A stretch of 64,000 bases of DNA from Selaginella moellendorffii. Its lineage: Eukaryota; Streptophyta; Lycopodiopsida; Selaginellales; Selaginellaceae. This document shows positions 22,267-31,825 of this stretch, in pieces. The stretch lies in assembly GCF_000143415.4 (NCBI RefSeq), contig NW_003314283.1, forward strand, positions 382,752-446,751, in the 5' to 3' direction. Position 1 is the first letter of the stretch, and every line of letters starts with the position of its first letter. The notes below the pieces were generated by a model. It was not told the DNA's origin and did no database searches. It saw nothing but the letters and a program-made list of their open reading frames with translations. Both the position numbers and the translations under genes were made by a program.

Positions 22267-22339
22267 TCCATTGCCGGGATTTGAACCCGGGTCGCCTGGG
22301 TGAAAGCCAGGTATCCTGACCGGACTAGACGACAATGGA
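22267..22339 (-). tRNA. tRNA-Glu (anticodon UUC)
   Basis: Seventy-three nucleotides on the minus strand. The acceptor pairs TCCATTG with CAATGGA. The D-arm region GTCTAGTCCGGTCAGGAT is present. The anticodon stem is CCTGG/CCAGG around the loop CTTTCAC (anticodon TTC), and the T arm is CCGGG-TTCAAAT-CCCGG. No intron is present. It is the only one of the three copies in the window with a fully paired acceptor stem, and it starts cassette B. Confidence 0.93.
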
Positions 22340-22461
22340 TCAATGAAATTTTGGCAGTTCAAAAAGGTTGATTACAGTTTATAAACACAGATCCTTTTCC
22401 TATCAATAGGGTTTGTTATCAAAAACAATCAGTCCGAGAGAGAAAGAGACTGCCGCGAATC

Positions 22462-23772
22462 ATGTGGTCGCTAGAGCCCAGCTTCTTCGATGAGCATGGA
22501 GCGCTTGTAAGTGATCTTCCAGCGCTAGATCCAGAAGATGCAGCTGCATGGCTCTCCGCTTCCACCACTTTCTCGACATTGAGCATCACGGCATCGGTGA
22601 GGGGCGCTGTTTTGCGATCTGTGAATGCCGAACAGCGTTATAGGCAATTGCACAGGGTGGAAAAGGAAAACAAGTACCCTGGCTGGATGCTACTCAAAGT
22701 GGTGCTTGCGGAAGTGCATTATCTTTTGTTCGACAAAGCTGGGGCGCAGCAGCGGCTGCTGGATGTCCAAGATGCCATAGGGCGTGGTAAGGATGAGCAG
22801 CTGGACAGGGCCGTGCTGGAGCTTTCCAAGCTTATCCAGGAGGAGGACGATGGAGATGAAGATGACGAAGAGGCGGAGGTGGAAGAAGGCATGCAAGTCA
22901 CTTCCTATGTGCGACCTCAACCTTTCTCGTCTGTTCCGTGTTCGTGGAGTGCGGAGGAGATTCGGCACAAGTGGCAGACGAGAACAGAAGTTGATATTGC
23001 TGAGTTTGGCCGCTACGCAGCCATCACCACAAACGTCCTGGAAGGAGTGTTTTCGCTTGAGGGTCGCAGCTTGTCGCGGCTGGTCAAGCGTGGATTCGAC
23101 GTTGACTCGATCGAGGGTATTCCTGTCACCAGTTGCATCAAGAGGAAGGCCAAGAGGAAGGCCAAGAGGGAGGCCAAGAGGGAGGCCAAGATCGTGCAAA
23201 TCCTGGAGAACACACAGTCCTGCTTCGAATACCTCATGAAGAATTCTGCTGCTTTCAATGACTCGACGATCCAAGATGTACACAAGAGACTTATGGAGGA
23301 AAACAATCTCAACCACAAGGTTGACAATGGTCGGTTTTATGCTTGTCTCGTGCCTTGTGGCAGCTACCGCCGAGTTCCATGCTATACAACCAATGGCAAC
23401 TTGGAAACTCGATTTTGTCCTTGGAGGCAGATCCCTACGGAGATGCAGTGGTTCTTTGAAGAGGCTCGGCAAGCAATGTCCGACGACTCTGCTGATCCAT
23501 TCTTGGTGTCTGCCTGGCTACACATCGCGTTTCTCAGCATTCACCCCTTTGCTGATGGTAATGGTCGGGTGGGCCGAATGATTTCCTCTCTTCCACTTGT
23601 CAAGGCAGGGCTCCCCCCTGTTGTGGTATCTTTCGAGCAGAAGCGGAAGAAGAAGTACTTCGCTGCACTGATAGAAGCTCGTAAGTCGGGTGATCTAGTA
23701 CCGCTGGCTTCGTTTCTGAAGGAAGAGGTTGAGCTAGCGATCATTCACATCTCCAATTTGGATGATGCTTGA
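22462..23772 (+). CDS. Fic-domain AMPylase-like protein with self-inhibitory helix, copy B (intact)
   Basis: A single exon of 436 codons. The Fic core HPFADGNGRVGR spans residues ~361-372, with the catalytic His and the GNGR nucleotide-phosphate loop intact. Fic proteins with this motif usually transfer AMP from ATP to a hydroxyl side chain of a target. Near residues 190-195 lies TNVLEG, which fits the (S/T)xxxE(G/N) inhibitory helix, with Glu at about 194. This suggests a class II, self-repressed enzyme like animal FICD. There is also an acidic run (EEDDGDEDDEEAEVEE) and a Lys/Arg-rich repeat at about residues 226-243, made by a 12-bp unit repeated four times and present once in copy A. No signal peptide or membrane segment is obvious. 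Target and compartment are unknown. Confidence 0.88.
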   Translation: MWSLEPSFFDEHGALVSDLPALDPEDAAAWLSASTTFSTLSITASVRGAVLRSVNAEQRYRQLHRVEKENKYPGWMLLKVVLAEVHYLLFDKAGAQQRLLDVQDAIGRGKDEQLDRAVLELSKLIQEEDDGDEDDEEAEVEEGMQVTSYVRPQPFSSVPCSWSAEEIRHKWQTRTEVDIAEFGRYAAITTNVLEGVFSLEGRSLSRLVKRGFDVDSIEGIPVTSCIKRKAKRKAKREAKREAKIVQILENTQSCFEYLMKNSAAFNDSTIQDVHKRLMEENNLNHKVDNGRFYACLVPCGSYRRVPCYTTNGNLETRFCPWRQIPTEMQWFFEEARQAMSDDSADPFLVSAWLHIAFLSIHPFADGNGRVGRMISSLPLVKAGLPPVVVSFEQKRKKKYFAALIEARKSGDLVPLASFLKEEVELAIIHISNLDDA

Positions 23773-24534
23773 TCTTGTCTTGAATTCGTAATTTCCTATT
23801 AAGCAATTTCGATCTCTTTTTTCAAGACTAAGCTTTAATTTCCATTAGAAATTCAGCTCGACAACCAGAGTTGATTGGCATCAGTAAAAGAGTTTCTTTG
23901 CAAATTGCAAGAGTCGAGTCTTGTTTCTTCTCAGGGCATCATCCCCGATCCATAGGAAGCGCCTGCAACTCACGTTGCTAGGGTCCCTGCCAGTACAGTG
24001 CTCATGCGGGCAGCTGGAGCTGCACAGATCCAGACGCTTGCTGCAACGCGGGAGAGGTTCTGACGAAGGTCATCAAGGTTCTGTAAACACTTGGTAGTGA
24101 CCTGGGATTGATGCCAGGTTGCGTCGTGTAGCAGCAGCACACTTGGGAGATTTCACAGTGCATGGCTCTAGAGCTGGAACTCACACTTCGCAACACTCAC
24201 TCAAGAGCTGGTGCAAATTGAACCTGTTTATTTTATGATCAGGAGAGCAGGTTGCATGGTATATGAGAGGAATTATCCCTTTCCATTGAGGTAAGAATTG
24301 CCACTTAAATGCTAAAAACAAATGATAAGAAAGGAATTAAAAGGCAACAAAGTTTGCCATGCTAGAGGTTGCACAGTTGCACATATGATAACTCCGTCCA
24401 TCTATTGGTGGATTTTAAAATTATTTTAATTTGGACTTTATGTATGGTTTAGTAAGCATGTCTCTTCAACACGTGATGATCATCTACTTAAACAATAAAA
24501 ATTTATTATCCTTTTAGATTAATTAATTGAGTAG

Positions 24535-25480
24535 ATTATATTACTTATTATTTCTTTTCCATTATGCATTTTAGCACCACCACCATTTGAATATATATTT
24601 CCTGATCAGCCTATGACGCTTTACTCCAGTGATCCTGATGCACTATCTCGAGATAATTTTAAAGCTATATTGAAGAATATAGATGAATATATTGACTCCC
24701 TGAAAAGAGAAGAAACTCTTCCAACAAAAAGTTACTCAAGAACGTTTTATATTACTGATAATGTATATTGTATTTTAACATTATGGATTCATTTGCCACT
24801 GGGTTTTAATGCAAAAGAACCTACTTATACATTATGCAAGATAATCCCACTACAATATGGATATAATGGATATGAAGCTTATAATATTTTTCGCAGGCTT
24901 CGGGATTATATTTCCACGAATGCGTAAAGACCAAAATAAAAGGTATTTTGGAGAATTTGAAGCTAATTTTAGAAATTTTGCTATGCAATATGATATTTAT
25001 GGTTCACATCCTCCAACATTTTATAATAATTTTATTATTGAGAACAATACTTATCATAAACTTAATAATTATGATGGTTATTGTGATATTTATAGATCAT
25101 CTCTTATTGGTGGTGATATTAACAAACATGGATCTACCATATTAAATGGAAATAGCTTAGTCTCACCATACACAAATTATAGATTGACAATGAAAAATTG
25201 TCAATTATTCTTTTATCAAATTAAAAGTAAACAAACTATCTGGAAAAGTAAAGAGTTTAATTTATTGACTTCAAACAAAGACATTAATTCAGAAATCTTA
25301 AATGATTGTTTTGCACATCTAGACAGAACTGGCCATTTGACTATAGTAAATAATAACTTTGTAATATGGGAATTAATATCACAACATTCTAAATATCAAG
25401 CAGGATTAGAAGTATCAGATAATGGCTATCTTTATATTTATGATACAGAGAAAGGTGAAATTTTATGGTCAGTTCATTAA
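24535..25480 (+). pseudogene. lectin-like gene, copy B (start lost, frameshifted)
   Basis: A paralogue of 17735-18691. A 17-bp loss removes the ATG region (copy A AGCTATAGATGGAAATG). An 11-bp deletion at about 24924 (AACCACTATAG in copy A) shifts the frame, so residues are open as 24613-24927 and then 24857-25480. The second frame shows the full C-terminal bulb-lectin-like domain: YRLTMKNCQLFFYQ, LDRTGHLTIV and LEVSDNGYLYIY as three decayed QxDxNxVxY-type repeats, each followed by a Trp (TIWK, VIWE, EILWS). Sugar binding is unlikely as the key Asp/Asn positions are mostly changed. Use of the downstream part alone is possible but I judge it a pseudogene. Confidence 0.75.
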
Positions 25481-25956
25481 TTATATTCTTAAAATCTCTA
25501 ACAAATTGAAGTTAAGAGTTTGCTTCTGTAATGATTTGATTTTAGTATAATTAATATTCCTAAAATATCCATTACTCGATTAATCATACTTATTAACACA
25601 TAATTAAGAAATATAAATAGAAATATAATGTTTCATCCAGTGCTCAGTTTCTCGTGAAAACTCTTGAAGGAAATGGCTTGACAAAAGAAATCCTCGTCAC
25701 ACCCATGGAAATAATATTGACAATATATATCCCCTAAAAGTGTATATGTTCGCTTTAACTATTTTTTCCTACCTAGAGAACTTGCAAGAGAAAATGTTGC
25801 TCTCTTTTTACTGCCACTAGAATTGCTCAATTCGTCGGGTCCTTCCCATGGACCCTATTGTTTCTGATAGAATCTGCTAGATTCCCCGCGTATATAATAT
25901 TTCTTTGTCGTGAAAATGGGAGTAAACGCGCATCCAAAAGTCTTTCTTTGCCACGA

Positions 25957-26372
25957 CTTCCTGCGTTCGATTATTTTGCTCTCGAGTCTTCACGGCTACG
26001 CGTCACAGAAATTGGACCAGCGACTGGTCAGTGACCACTGTTTACGCCCTTGATTTTCCTCGAAGGCGATTGTAGCGAAATATATTCTCGCTATGCCGCA
26101 GTGTTCCTTATCTAGGGCTAGATCAGCGAGCTGGATTCTCGCAGGAAAGATCGCGCGGCCGGCCAGGAATCGGCGCCGATGGAGGTGAGAATTCGAGGCG
26201 CCGGCAGGTTTTCACAAGATCGGCATCGAATTGCTACCTAGGGAAGAAGATCTCCAAGAATTCGCAAGGATTTTGCTAGATCGTGTCGAATTCCTGGTGG
26301 ATAGGTGAAATATCGCGCGGCAAGCTGAGGTAGAGCCGATAATCCATCGAATTCCAGCCGGATCTGGGAGCT
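25957..26372. other. 5' flank and leader of the RING gene
   Basis: A non-coding region starting where the cassette B duplication ends. GC content rises sharply from about 26090 and short pyrimidine runs occur. No clear TATA box near the start could be assigned. Confidence 0.4.
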
Positions 26373-27632
26373 ATGGCGCACGATAACGACTATGAAAGAT
26401 CTTCGCCGGCCGCCGTCAACACCAGGATCATGGTCGCGGCAGTGGTGGTGCTGTTCGTGGTCGTGCTCTTCATCCTCTTCTTGCACATCTACGCGCGCTG
26501 GTTCTGGCGTAGCGCCAGGCTCAGGGCTGCCGCGAGGGGCGGATCAGGCGGCCGGGCTTGGTCGCGGCGATTTGGCAGGCGGAGGAGAATGCGATTCACG
26601 GTCGAGCCCGGGATTGCCGCCAACGGCGTGGTGGTGCCGAGCAAGGGATTGGACAAGGAGGTGCTGGAATCGCTCCCCATCTTCTTCTACACGAAGAAAG
26701 ATGGAGAGGTGGTCAAAGAAGGCGACCGCGAAGAGGAGGAGGAGGAGGAGATCTTGGAGTGTGCCGTGTGCTTGTCCGAGTTTGAGGAGAACGAAGCTGG
26801 GCGGAGGCTACCAAAATGCGGCCATGTCTTCCACACCGAGTGCATCGATATGTGGTTCTCTTCCCACTCGACGTGCCCGCTGTGTAGAACCAGCGTGGGA
26901 TTGGAGGCTTCCAGCGATCGAGATCGAGACCTCGAGCGAGGCGAGGCCGCGGAAGCTATAGCGGTGGAGGGTGGAAGCAGCAACGGGTCTCAAGGCGAGC
27001 AGCTGCTACGAGAGGCTGCGGTATCGGGTCTGATCACTGGCACGAATGCTTCTCCAGCGGTTTCCAGCACAGGTGGTACTACTGCTATAGCAATTCAGAT
27101 CCTCCAGGACGAAGGAGCGATTCTACTCCAGGAGCAAAGCGGTCCTTCGTCAAGCTCGTCGGGATTGAAAGGTCAGTCATCTCAGCAGCAGCACTTTCCA
27201 GCCAGCGTTTTGTTCTGGGGGAATCGCTCGTATACAAACTCCAACAGTGCTACAGTTGGTTCTTCGTCGGCGGCGGCATCTCAACAACAACAAGAACAGC
27301 ACGAGACGGCGACGACGACTGTTGCTACTGCCGCGTCTTACACGCCATCGCCCAAGAAGCAGCGACGCGAGCTCATCATCGATGTCCCTCGTCGATCCGC
27401 CGCCAACTTCTCGTCGGCGTGCTCCTCGCAGTTGCCTTCGCCCAATTCGGCAGAAGGTGGGGGGCAAAGATCCCCGCTGGGAGCGCACCTCCGGAGCATC
27501 AAGAGACTCCTGAGCAGGGACTCGAGGCGCGACACTTCGCCATCTCCAGTCGGACGAGATTGCTGTGAATCATCGCAGTATCACTCGGCTTGTCACACGC
27601 CGGGATCCATCACCCCGACATCACAGTGCTGA
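26373..27632 (+). CDS. ATL-type RING-H2 E3 ubiquitin ligase
   Basis: A single exon of 419 codons, typical of the plant ATL family. A transmembrane segment lies at residues ~18-40 (MVAAVVVLFVVVLFILFLH). A GLD motif (GLDKEVLESLPIFFY) follows at ~92-106. The RING-H2 domain at ~129-172 has the C3H2C3 spacing: ECAVCLSEF, LPKCGHVFHTECIDMW, CPLCR. The C-terminal half is long, low in complexity and rich in Ser/Gln/Ala. ATL proteins are membrane-anchored ligases that bind E2 enzymes through the RING. The target is unknown. Its 3' end faces the gene at 27903-29084, 270 bp away. Confidence 0.93.
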   Translation: MAHDNDYERSSPAAVNTRIMVAAVVVLFVVVLFILFLHIYARWFWRSARLRAAARGGSGGRAWSRRFGRRRRMRFTVEPGIAANGVVVPSKGLDKEVLESLPIFFYTKKDGEVVKEGDREEEEEEEILECAVCLSEFEENEAGRRLPKCGHVFHTECIDMWFSSHSTCPLCRTSVGLEASSDRDRDLERGEAAEAIAVEGGSSNGSQGEQLLREAAVSGLITGTNASPAVSSTGGTTAIAIQILQDEGAILLQEQSGPSSSSSGLKGQSSQQQHFPASVLFWGNRSYTNSNSATVGSSSAAASQQQQEQHETATTTVATAASYTPSPKKQRRELIIDVPRRSAANFSSACSSQLPSPNSAEGGGQRSPLGAHLRSIKRLLSRDSRRDTSPSPVGRDCCESSQYHSACHTPGSITPTSQC

Positions 27633-27902
27633 TTTTTAAAACTCTGGTGAGTTTTTTGTTTTTCTGTTTCAAGCAGATATTCTTAGGTGACGCGTTTCTC
27701 TTTCTTCTCTGTTATGAACAGTTAGCATACGGAAGTTTGCATCGATACGTTAACTGTAAACAAAACAGTGTCCTCGTAACCAGCGGTTCGTTGAACTACT
27801 TCATACAAATTGAGCGAAAAAGTTTTGGCTTTGCATTACAGGAACCAAGAATATGAGCGAAAGAGAGAAAAAAAAAAAAAAAAACAGAGAAATCCTGTGC
27901 GA

Positions 27903-29084
27903 CTAGAGACTGAACCTGCCGCTGAGGCTCTCGATCCACGAGGAAGACTGGAAGATGATGCTGTGCATCCGCGCCTCGTCCTCGCGGATCCGCCGCCGCT
28001 TGCTCCGCAGCTCCTCCTTCCGCCGCTGGAGCTCCTTGTTCACCTCCTGCAAGCTCACCTCGATGTACTGGAGAGACTTCTCCTCCTCCTCGAGGCTCAC
28101 TTGGCCGGGGCCGCCAACGATGGCACTGGGACAGGTCGGGGAGGCGCTCCGGAGCTGCTGGACCCGCTCGATGAGCGACGAGGAGGCGGTGGTGGCGGTG
28201 GCGGAGTTTGGAGGAGCGGCGTTCCCAGCGGCGGCGCCATTGATGGAGCAGCCGAGCTGGAAGTCGGAGAGTGGGAGGTTGCAAGCGCCGACGCTGGCAT
28301 ACGGTTTGAAGGGGCGGGTGGTGGCGGCGGTGGTGGTACCGGCGGCGGTAGCGGTGGCGGCGGCGGTGGGCGATACCGGGGCGCTGCTGCAGCTGTTGAT
28401 GACGAGCGGCGGCGAGTTTTGCTCGTCCGAGGTGAGCGTCCCGGAGTTGGGCGGCGAGGAGGTGGGCGAGAGCGTGGACGAGTGGGAGTGGCCGGCGGGC
28501 GAGCGTGGCGGCGGCGGCGGCGGCGCCACCGCGTTGACGATGGGGATGGTGAGCAGCGGCGTCGACTGCGTGCGCTTGCGCGAGATGCTGCGGATGGGCT
28601 TGGAGTAGCAGGGCGCGCAGAGCGGCGGCGAGGCGGAGGAGGAGGGCGAGTCGGGGCCGAAGTGCGGCGTGAAGCAGATGCAAAAGAGGCGATTGTCGCA
28701 CTTGGAGCTGAGCAGCGAGATGGCGAGCTTGAACGAGGCGCGGCCGGACACCATCCGCGTGGGGCGCTCCTGGGCGGGGAACTCCACGCCGTTGAAGGTG
28801 GTGAAGAGCGGCGGCTCCGCAAGGAAGGGCTTGTCGTCGCGCACCACGGGGGAGTGGTCGTGGGCGTAGGCCACCGACGCGACGATGGTCACGTCCTTGG
28901 TCACGTTGGCAGCCAGGTTGCCCGACTCGTCCAGGAGGTGGACGTTGAGCACGAACTTCCGGCGGCACGACGCCTTGCCCCCGAGCACGGTGAGGACGTC
29001 CGAGCTCTTGCCGATGCCCATGGCCTCGGACGCCACCGACGCGACCAGGCGGTAGGGCAGTGGAGAAGCTGCCGCCGCCACCAT
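27903..29084 (-). CDS. plant protein of unknown function with conserved N-terminal domain and C-terminal coiled coil
   Basis: A single exon of 393 codons starting MVAAAASPLPYRLV. The N-terminal ~150 residues form a beta-rich-looking domain (KFVLNVHLLDESGNL, VEFPAQERPTRMVSGRASFKL, SLLSSKCDNRLF) of a kind I associate with uncharacterised plant nuclear proteins; I cannot name it. A low-complexity Ala/Thr/Ser/Pro middle follows. The end is a charged coiled coil (~320-375, EEEEKSLQYIEVSLQEVNK..., KRRRIREDEARM) with a possible basic nuclear signal. The 5' flank (29085-29140) is a nearly pure CT run on the + strand, i.e. a GA-rich leader. The long + strand frame across it is a GC-rich shadow. Confidence 0.75.
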   Translation of the reverse strand: MVAAAASPLPYRLVASVASEAMGIGKSSDVLTVLGGKASCRRKFVLNVHLLDESGNLAANVTKDVTIVASVAYAHDHSPVVRDDKPFLAEPPLFTTFNGVEFPAQERPTRMVSGRASFKLAISLLSSKCDNRLFCICFTPHFGPDSPSSSASPPLCAPCYSKPIRSISRKRTQSTPLLTIPIVNAVAPPPPPPRSPAGHSHSSTLSPTSSPPNSGTLTSDEQNSPPLVINSCSSAPVSPTAAATATAAGTTTAATTRPFKPYASVGACNLPLSDFQLGCSINGAAAGNAAPPNSATATTASSSLIERVQQLRSASPTCPSAIVGGPGQVSLEEEEKSLQYIEVSLQEVNKELQRRKEELRSKRRRIREDEARMHSIIFQSSSWIESLSGRFSL

Positions 29085-29603
29085 TTCTCTCTCTTTCTCT
29101 ACTCTCTCCTCTCTCCTCTTTTTCTCTCTCTTCTTCTCTCACTGTGAAACTTTAACCCTTCTACCGTTTGCTCACAACCCACACGGTTTACCGCAACCGC
29201 CAGTCTCCAGGCTAAACCGTAACTGTTCATGAACAGTTAGGGCTTCTATACAACATTATCTATAATGGTTAAAAGGAAGTCTAGGGCATGCTTAAAGGAA
29301 TGCACATAGATATCTTCTCTATCTAATTGCTAAGTTGGAGTCTTGAATGCTGAAAGAGGTCGGGCCTTGAAATGAAAGGTGGTCGCTTGGAAGGAGGGGC
29401 AGCAGCCACTTCTGCAGGCGGCAGAGAGTTCCCGAAGCAAAAGAGCAGCGTCTCCAGCGTTGAACTCGAAAGTTCTAGTGTTGAATCATCCAAATTGGAG
29501 ATGTGAATGATCGCTAGCTCAACTTCTTCCTTCAGAAACGAAGTCTATCAGTGAGTACTTCCGCTCCCACTCCAAAGATACCACGACAGGGGGGAGCCCT
29601 GCC

Positions 29604-29810
29604 TTGACAGGAAATCATTCCGCCCACCCGGGAGTGGCTGTTCAGCCTGTGCAACCTGTCAAGGAGAGCGTGGAGAGGAAAGTTGTGGCGACCAAGAAAC
29701 GGAAGGTCGTTGTCACGGGAATGGGGGTTGTGTCCTGCCTTGGACATGAGCCGGATGCTTTAAACGAGAATTTGCTCAGCGGCACGAGTGGAATAACAGA
29801 GATTGAGAAG
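29604..29810 (+). pseudogene. KAS II-like (3-oxoacyl-ACP synthase) N-terminal fragment
   Basis: The frame includes KRKVVVTGMGVVSCLGHEPD, NLLSGTSGITEIEKF, the opening strand and loop of plastid beta-ketoacyl-ACP synthase II. Homology then stops and the frame runs into unrelated sequence (to 29921). A second KAS piece lies inverted at 30037-30261. It is a remnant. Confidence 0.72.
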
Positions 29811-30036
29811 TTCATAACTTTGAGATCACTATTGGGCCACTGCCTTCTCAATGCAGAGCAAGATACCCGCGCCTGCTTGAACACAAGAAATTATAAAAAA
29901 GAAGAAAATAAAAACGCATAAGCATAACAGGTTCTGTCATGTGATACGCATCGCAAGTCGAACTTCCGCCTAGAAACTCCGCATATATCTCAGCACCTCA
30001 CCTCTGCATTGTTTAGATTGTTCACACTCCTCGACT

Positions 30037-30261
30037 GCCCATCACAAACGCGTATTGCCCCTGCCAATCCATTGCATCCAACGGGGGCGAAGCTCTTGTT
30101 GGTTCGTTGTTGCGCTGAGACAATGCCCTGCAGGCAACAAATCCTCAGTATAATGGATGAAGTTGAGCAGTGAGTTCACGCAGCAACGGTGGACACATAG
30201 TGTCCAGAATGACATACCAATAGGGATGATGGCTGCATCAGATCCACCAGCGATGTGCAGT
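30037..30261 (-). pseudogene. KAS II-like internal exons, inverted fragment
   Basis: On the minus strand 30261-30217 reads AGGSDAAIIPIG up to a GTATG donor. After an ~89-bp intron, 30127-30037 reads ALSQRNNEPTRASPPLDA and FVMG, the stretch after the catalytic-Cys domain in KAS II. These exons point opposite to the N-terminal fragment at 29604-29810, so the gene was scrambled. The active-site Cys and His exons are missing. Confidence 0.68.
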
Positions 30262-31679
30262 AAGGTTTTCTATGATTGTGTCAAAAATATTCTAACTCGA
30301 TCAACTCTCTCGCAATAGTTGCAGGCCGTCCCCATCCATCCCTGGTCAGAACATGAAATCCGTTAACTTTGTGTTTCGCAGAATCATTCTTAGCCGTGTT
30401 CATCCTCCTTGGCACTGGCCTCGTCGGCAGCACCAGTGCCTGTGTTGCACACTCTTCAAAGCCCTTCTCTTATTTCCCGTCAATGTTACAATTCTCCATG
30501 GATAACCACCCTATGGCGTGCTATTCGTAAACCGCATGAGGATATACCTATCATGGCCTCTTGGACGGAGCACAATTTTTTTTGTTGTTCCCACTTTAAG
30601 ATAGAACATGCACCTGATTGCTATGAGCTGCATAAAATCTTCCCATACCACCACTTCCAAGATTCAAACTAGATCTTCTTACTGGAACCTGAGATGAGCC
30701 TATTTTAATTTTGATCGAGACATTGAGCATGCCATACGTTCCAGAGCTCAAGAATTACATTGGAGAGGGGGCAAATCGTTGGATCTGTATCAATGTGATC
30801 TAGAGCAAACTACTTTAATGGCTGTAGAGGCTTGTCACTACGTGGGAAGCGAGCACTCCCATGAAGAAGCACAGCAATTGCGTGCTCGAGCACTGGAAGG
30901 AATCTCTTGGTGGATCCGACCATGACTGTGACTAAGCTCTACGAGCCGGGCCTTCAGCCTGGCCGCGTTCACGTCCTGGTCGTTGTTCGTCTACGCATCC
31001 GGGTTTGTTGTCTTCGTGGTGCCCGAGATCAAAGGCAGAAGCCAAGCGAATTCATGCCGCGCTTCTAAGTTCCAAGATCTACAGCGCTCCTCAATCCCTG
31101 AGATGTGTGATCATTACTGGAGTTCTTTCGCATCTCAGGGCAGAAATTGACAAGGGTTAAGAGAGTATGCGAGTGAGAAACCCGTCTCCAAATCAAACAC
31201 CCAGAGAAAAAGAATGTGAATGTCTGCCAGGTCTCAACATCCAGCGCAGCGACAAAGTGAAGAAAAAAAGTATCTATCTAGATCCTGAATGTTGATCCTC
31301 CGACTTACGTCCTCTCTTATACTGGCCTAAAACTAAGGAAAACGAGCACATTCTAACAGCCAACACGCTGCTCTATCATTTGACTCCTCCACCGACTGAC
31401 ACGGCTTCATGGCAGTAGTCTGCTTGTTTCTCGAAAGCCACAGCAGAGCAACACTAAGCATGAGTGATGCCGATCTCAAGGTCTTTAGAGAAGAGTGCAA
31501 GTGCTAGCTTGTTAGGCAAACTGACACTGCAAACTGGGACGGAGGAATGAAGCCACTGCTGACAAAGATACAAGAAGAATAGCTTTGCTGCGGCTAAGGA
31601 ATGTCATACATAGTCAAAGTATTTTCTGGACGACTAATTCTACCACTACGTCTTACAATACGAAAGCTTTTTTTATGAG
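30262..31679. other. intergenic region with a sugar-transporter relic
   Basis: At 30948-31044 the + strand reads TRAFSLAAFTSWSLFVYASG and then VVPEIKGRS, like the last helix and PETKGR motif of MFS sugar transporters. It has no flanking exons. A 70-codon frame lacking an ATG (about 30703-30925) is unrecognised. The rest shows nothing I can assign. Confidence 0.45.
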
Positions 31680-31782
31680 GAAGGTGCATTTATTCTTTTA
31701 GTAATTGTATTAATTAGTATAAATAATAATTAATAAGTTTTTATGAATTTAAATGGTATATAAAGTTAAAATTTATGATAAA

Positions 31783-31825
<43 letters not shown>

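Larger units (their letters stand above)
22267..25956 (+). repeat. duplicated cassette, copy B (tRNA-Glu, Fic, lectin-like)
   Basis: Collinear with 6828-19098 but without the 8.5-kb DNA element. The region 23773-24534 between the Fic and lectin-like genes is non-coding and holds the shared blocks TCTGTAAACACTTGG and CACTCACTCAAGAG. Homology ends at CTTTGCCACGA (25956), just before the 5' flank of the RING gene. Confidence 0.88.

Noticed and set aside
22690-23472. 260-codon minus-strand ORF
   Set aside because: Antisense shadow of the intact Fic gene; a similar shadow occurs in copy A.
27810-29147. 445-codon + strand ORF rich in Gly/Arg, and a 448-codon minus ORF in another frame
   Set aside because: GC-rich shadows of the 393-codon minus-strand gene, whose product alone looks globular with a coiled coil.
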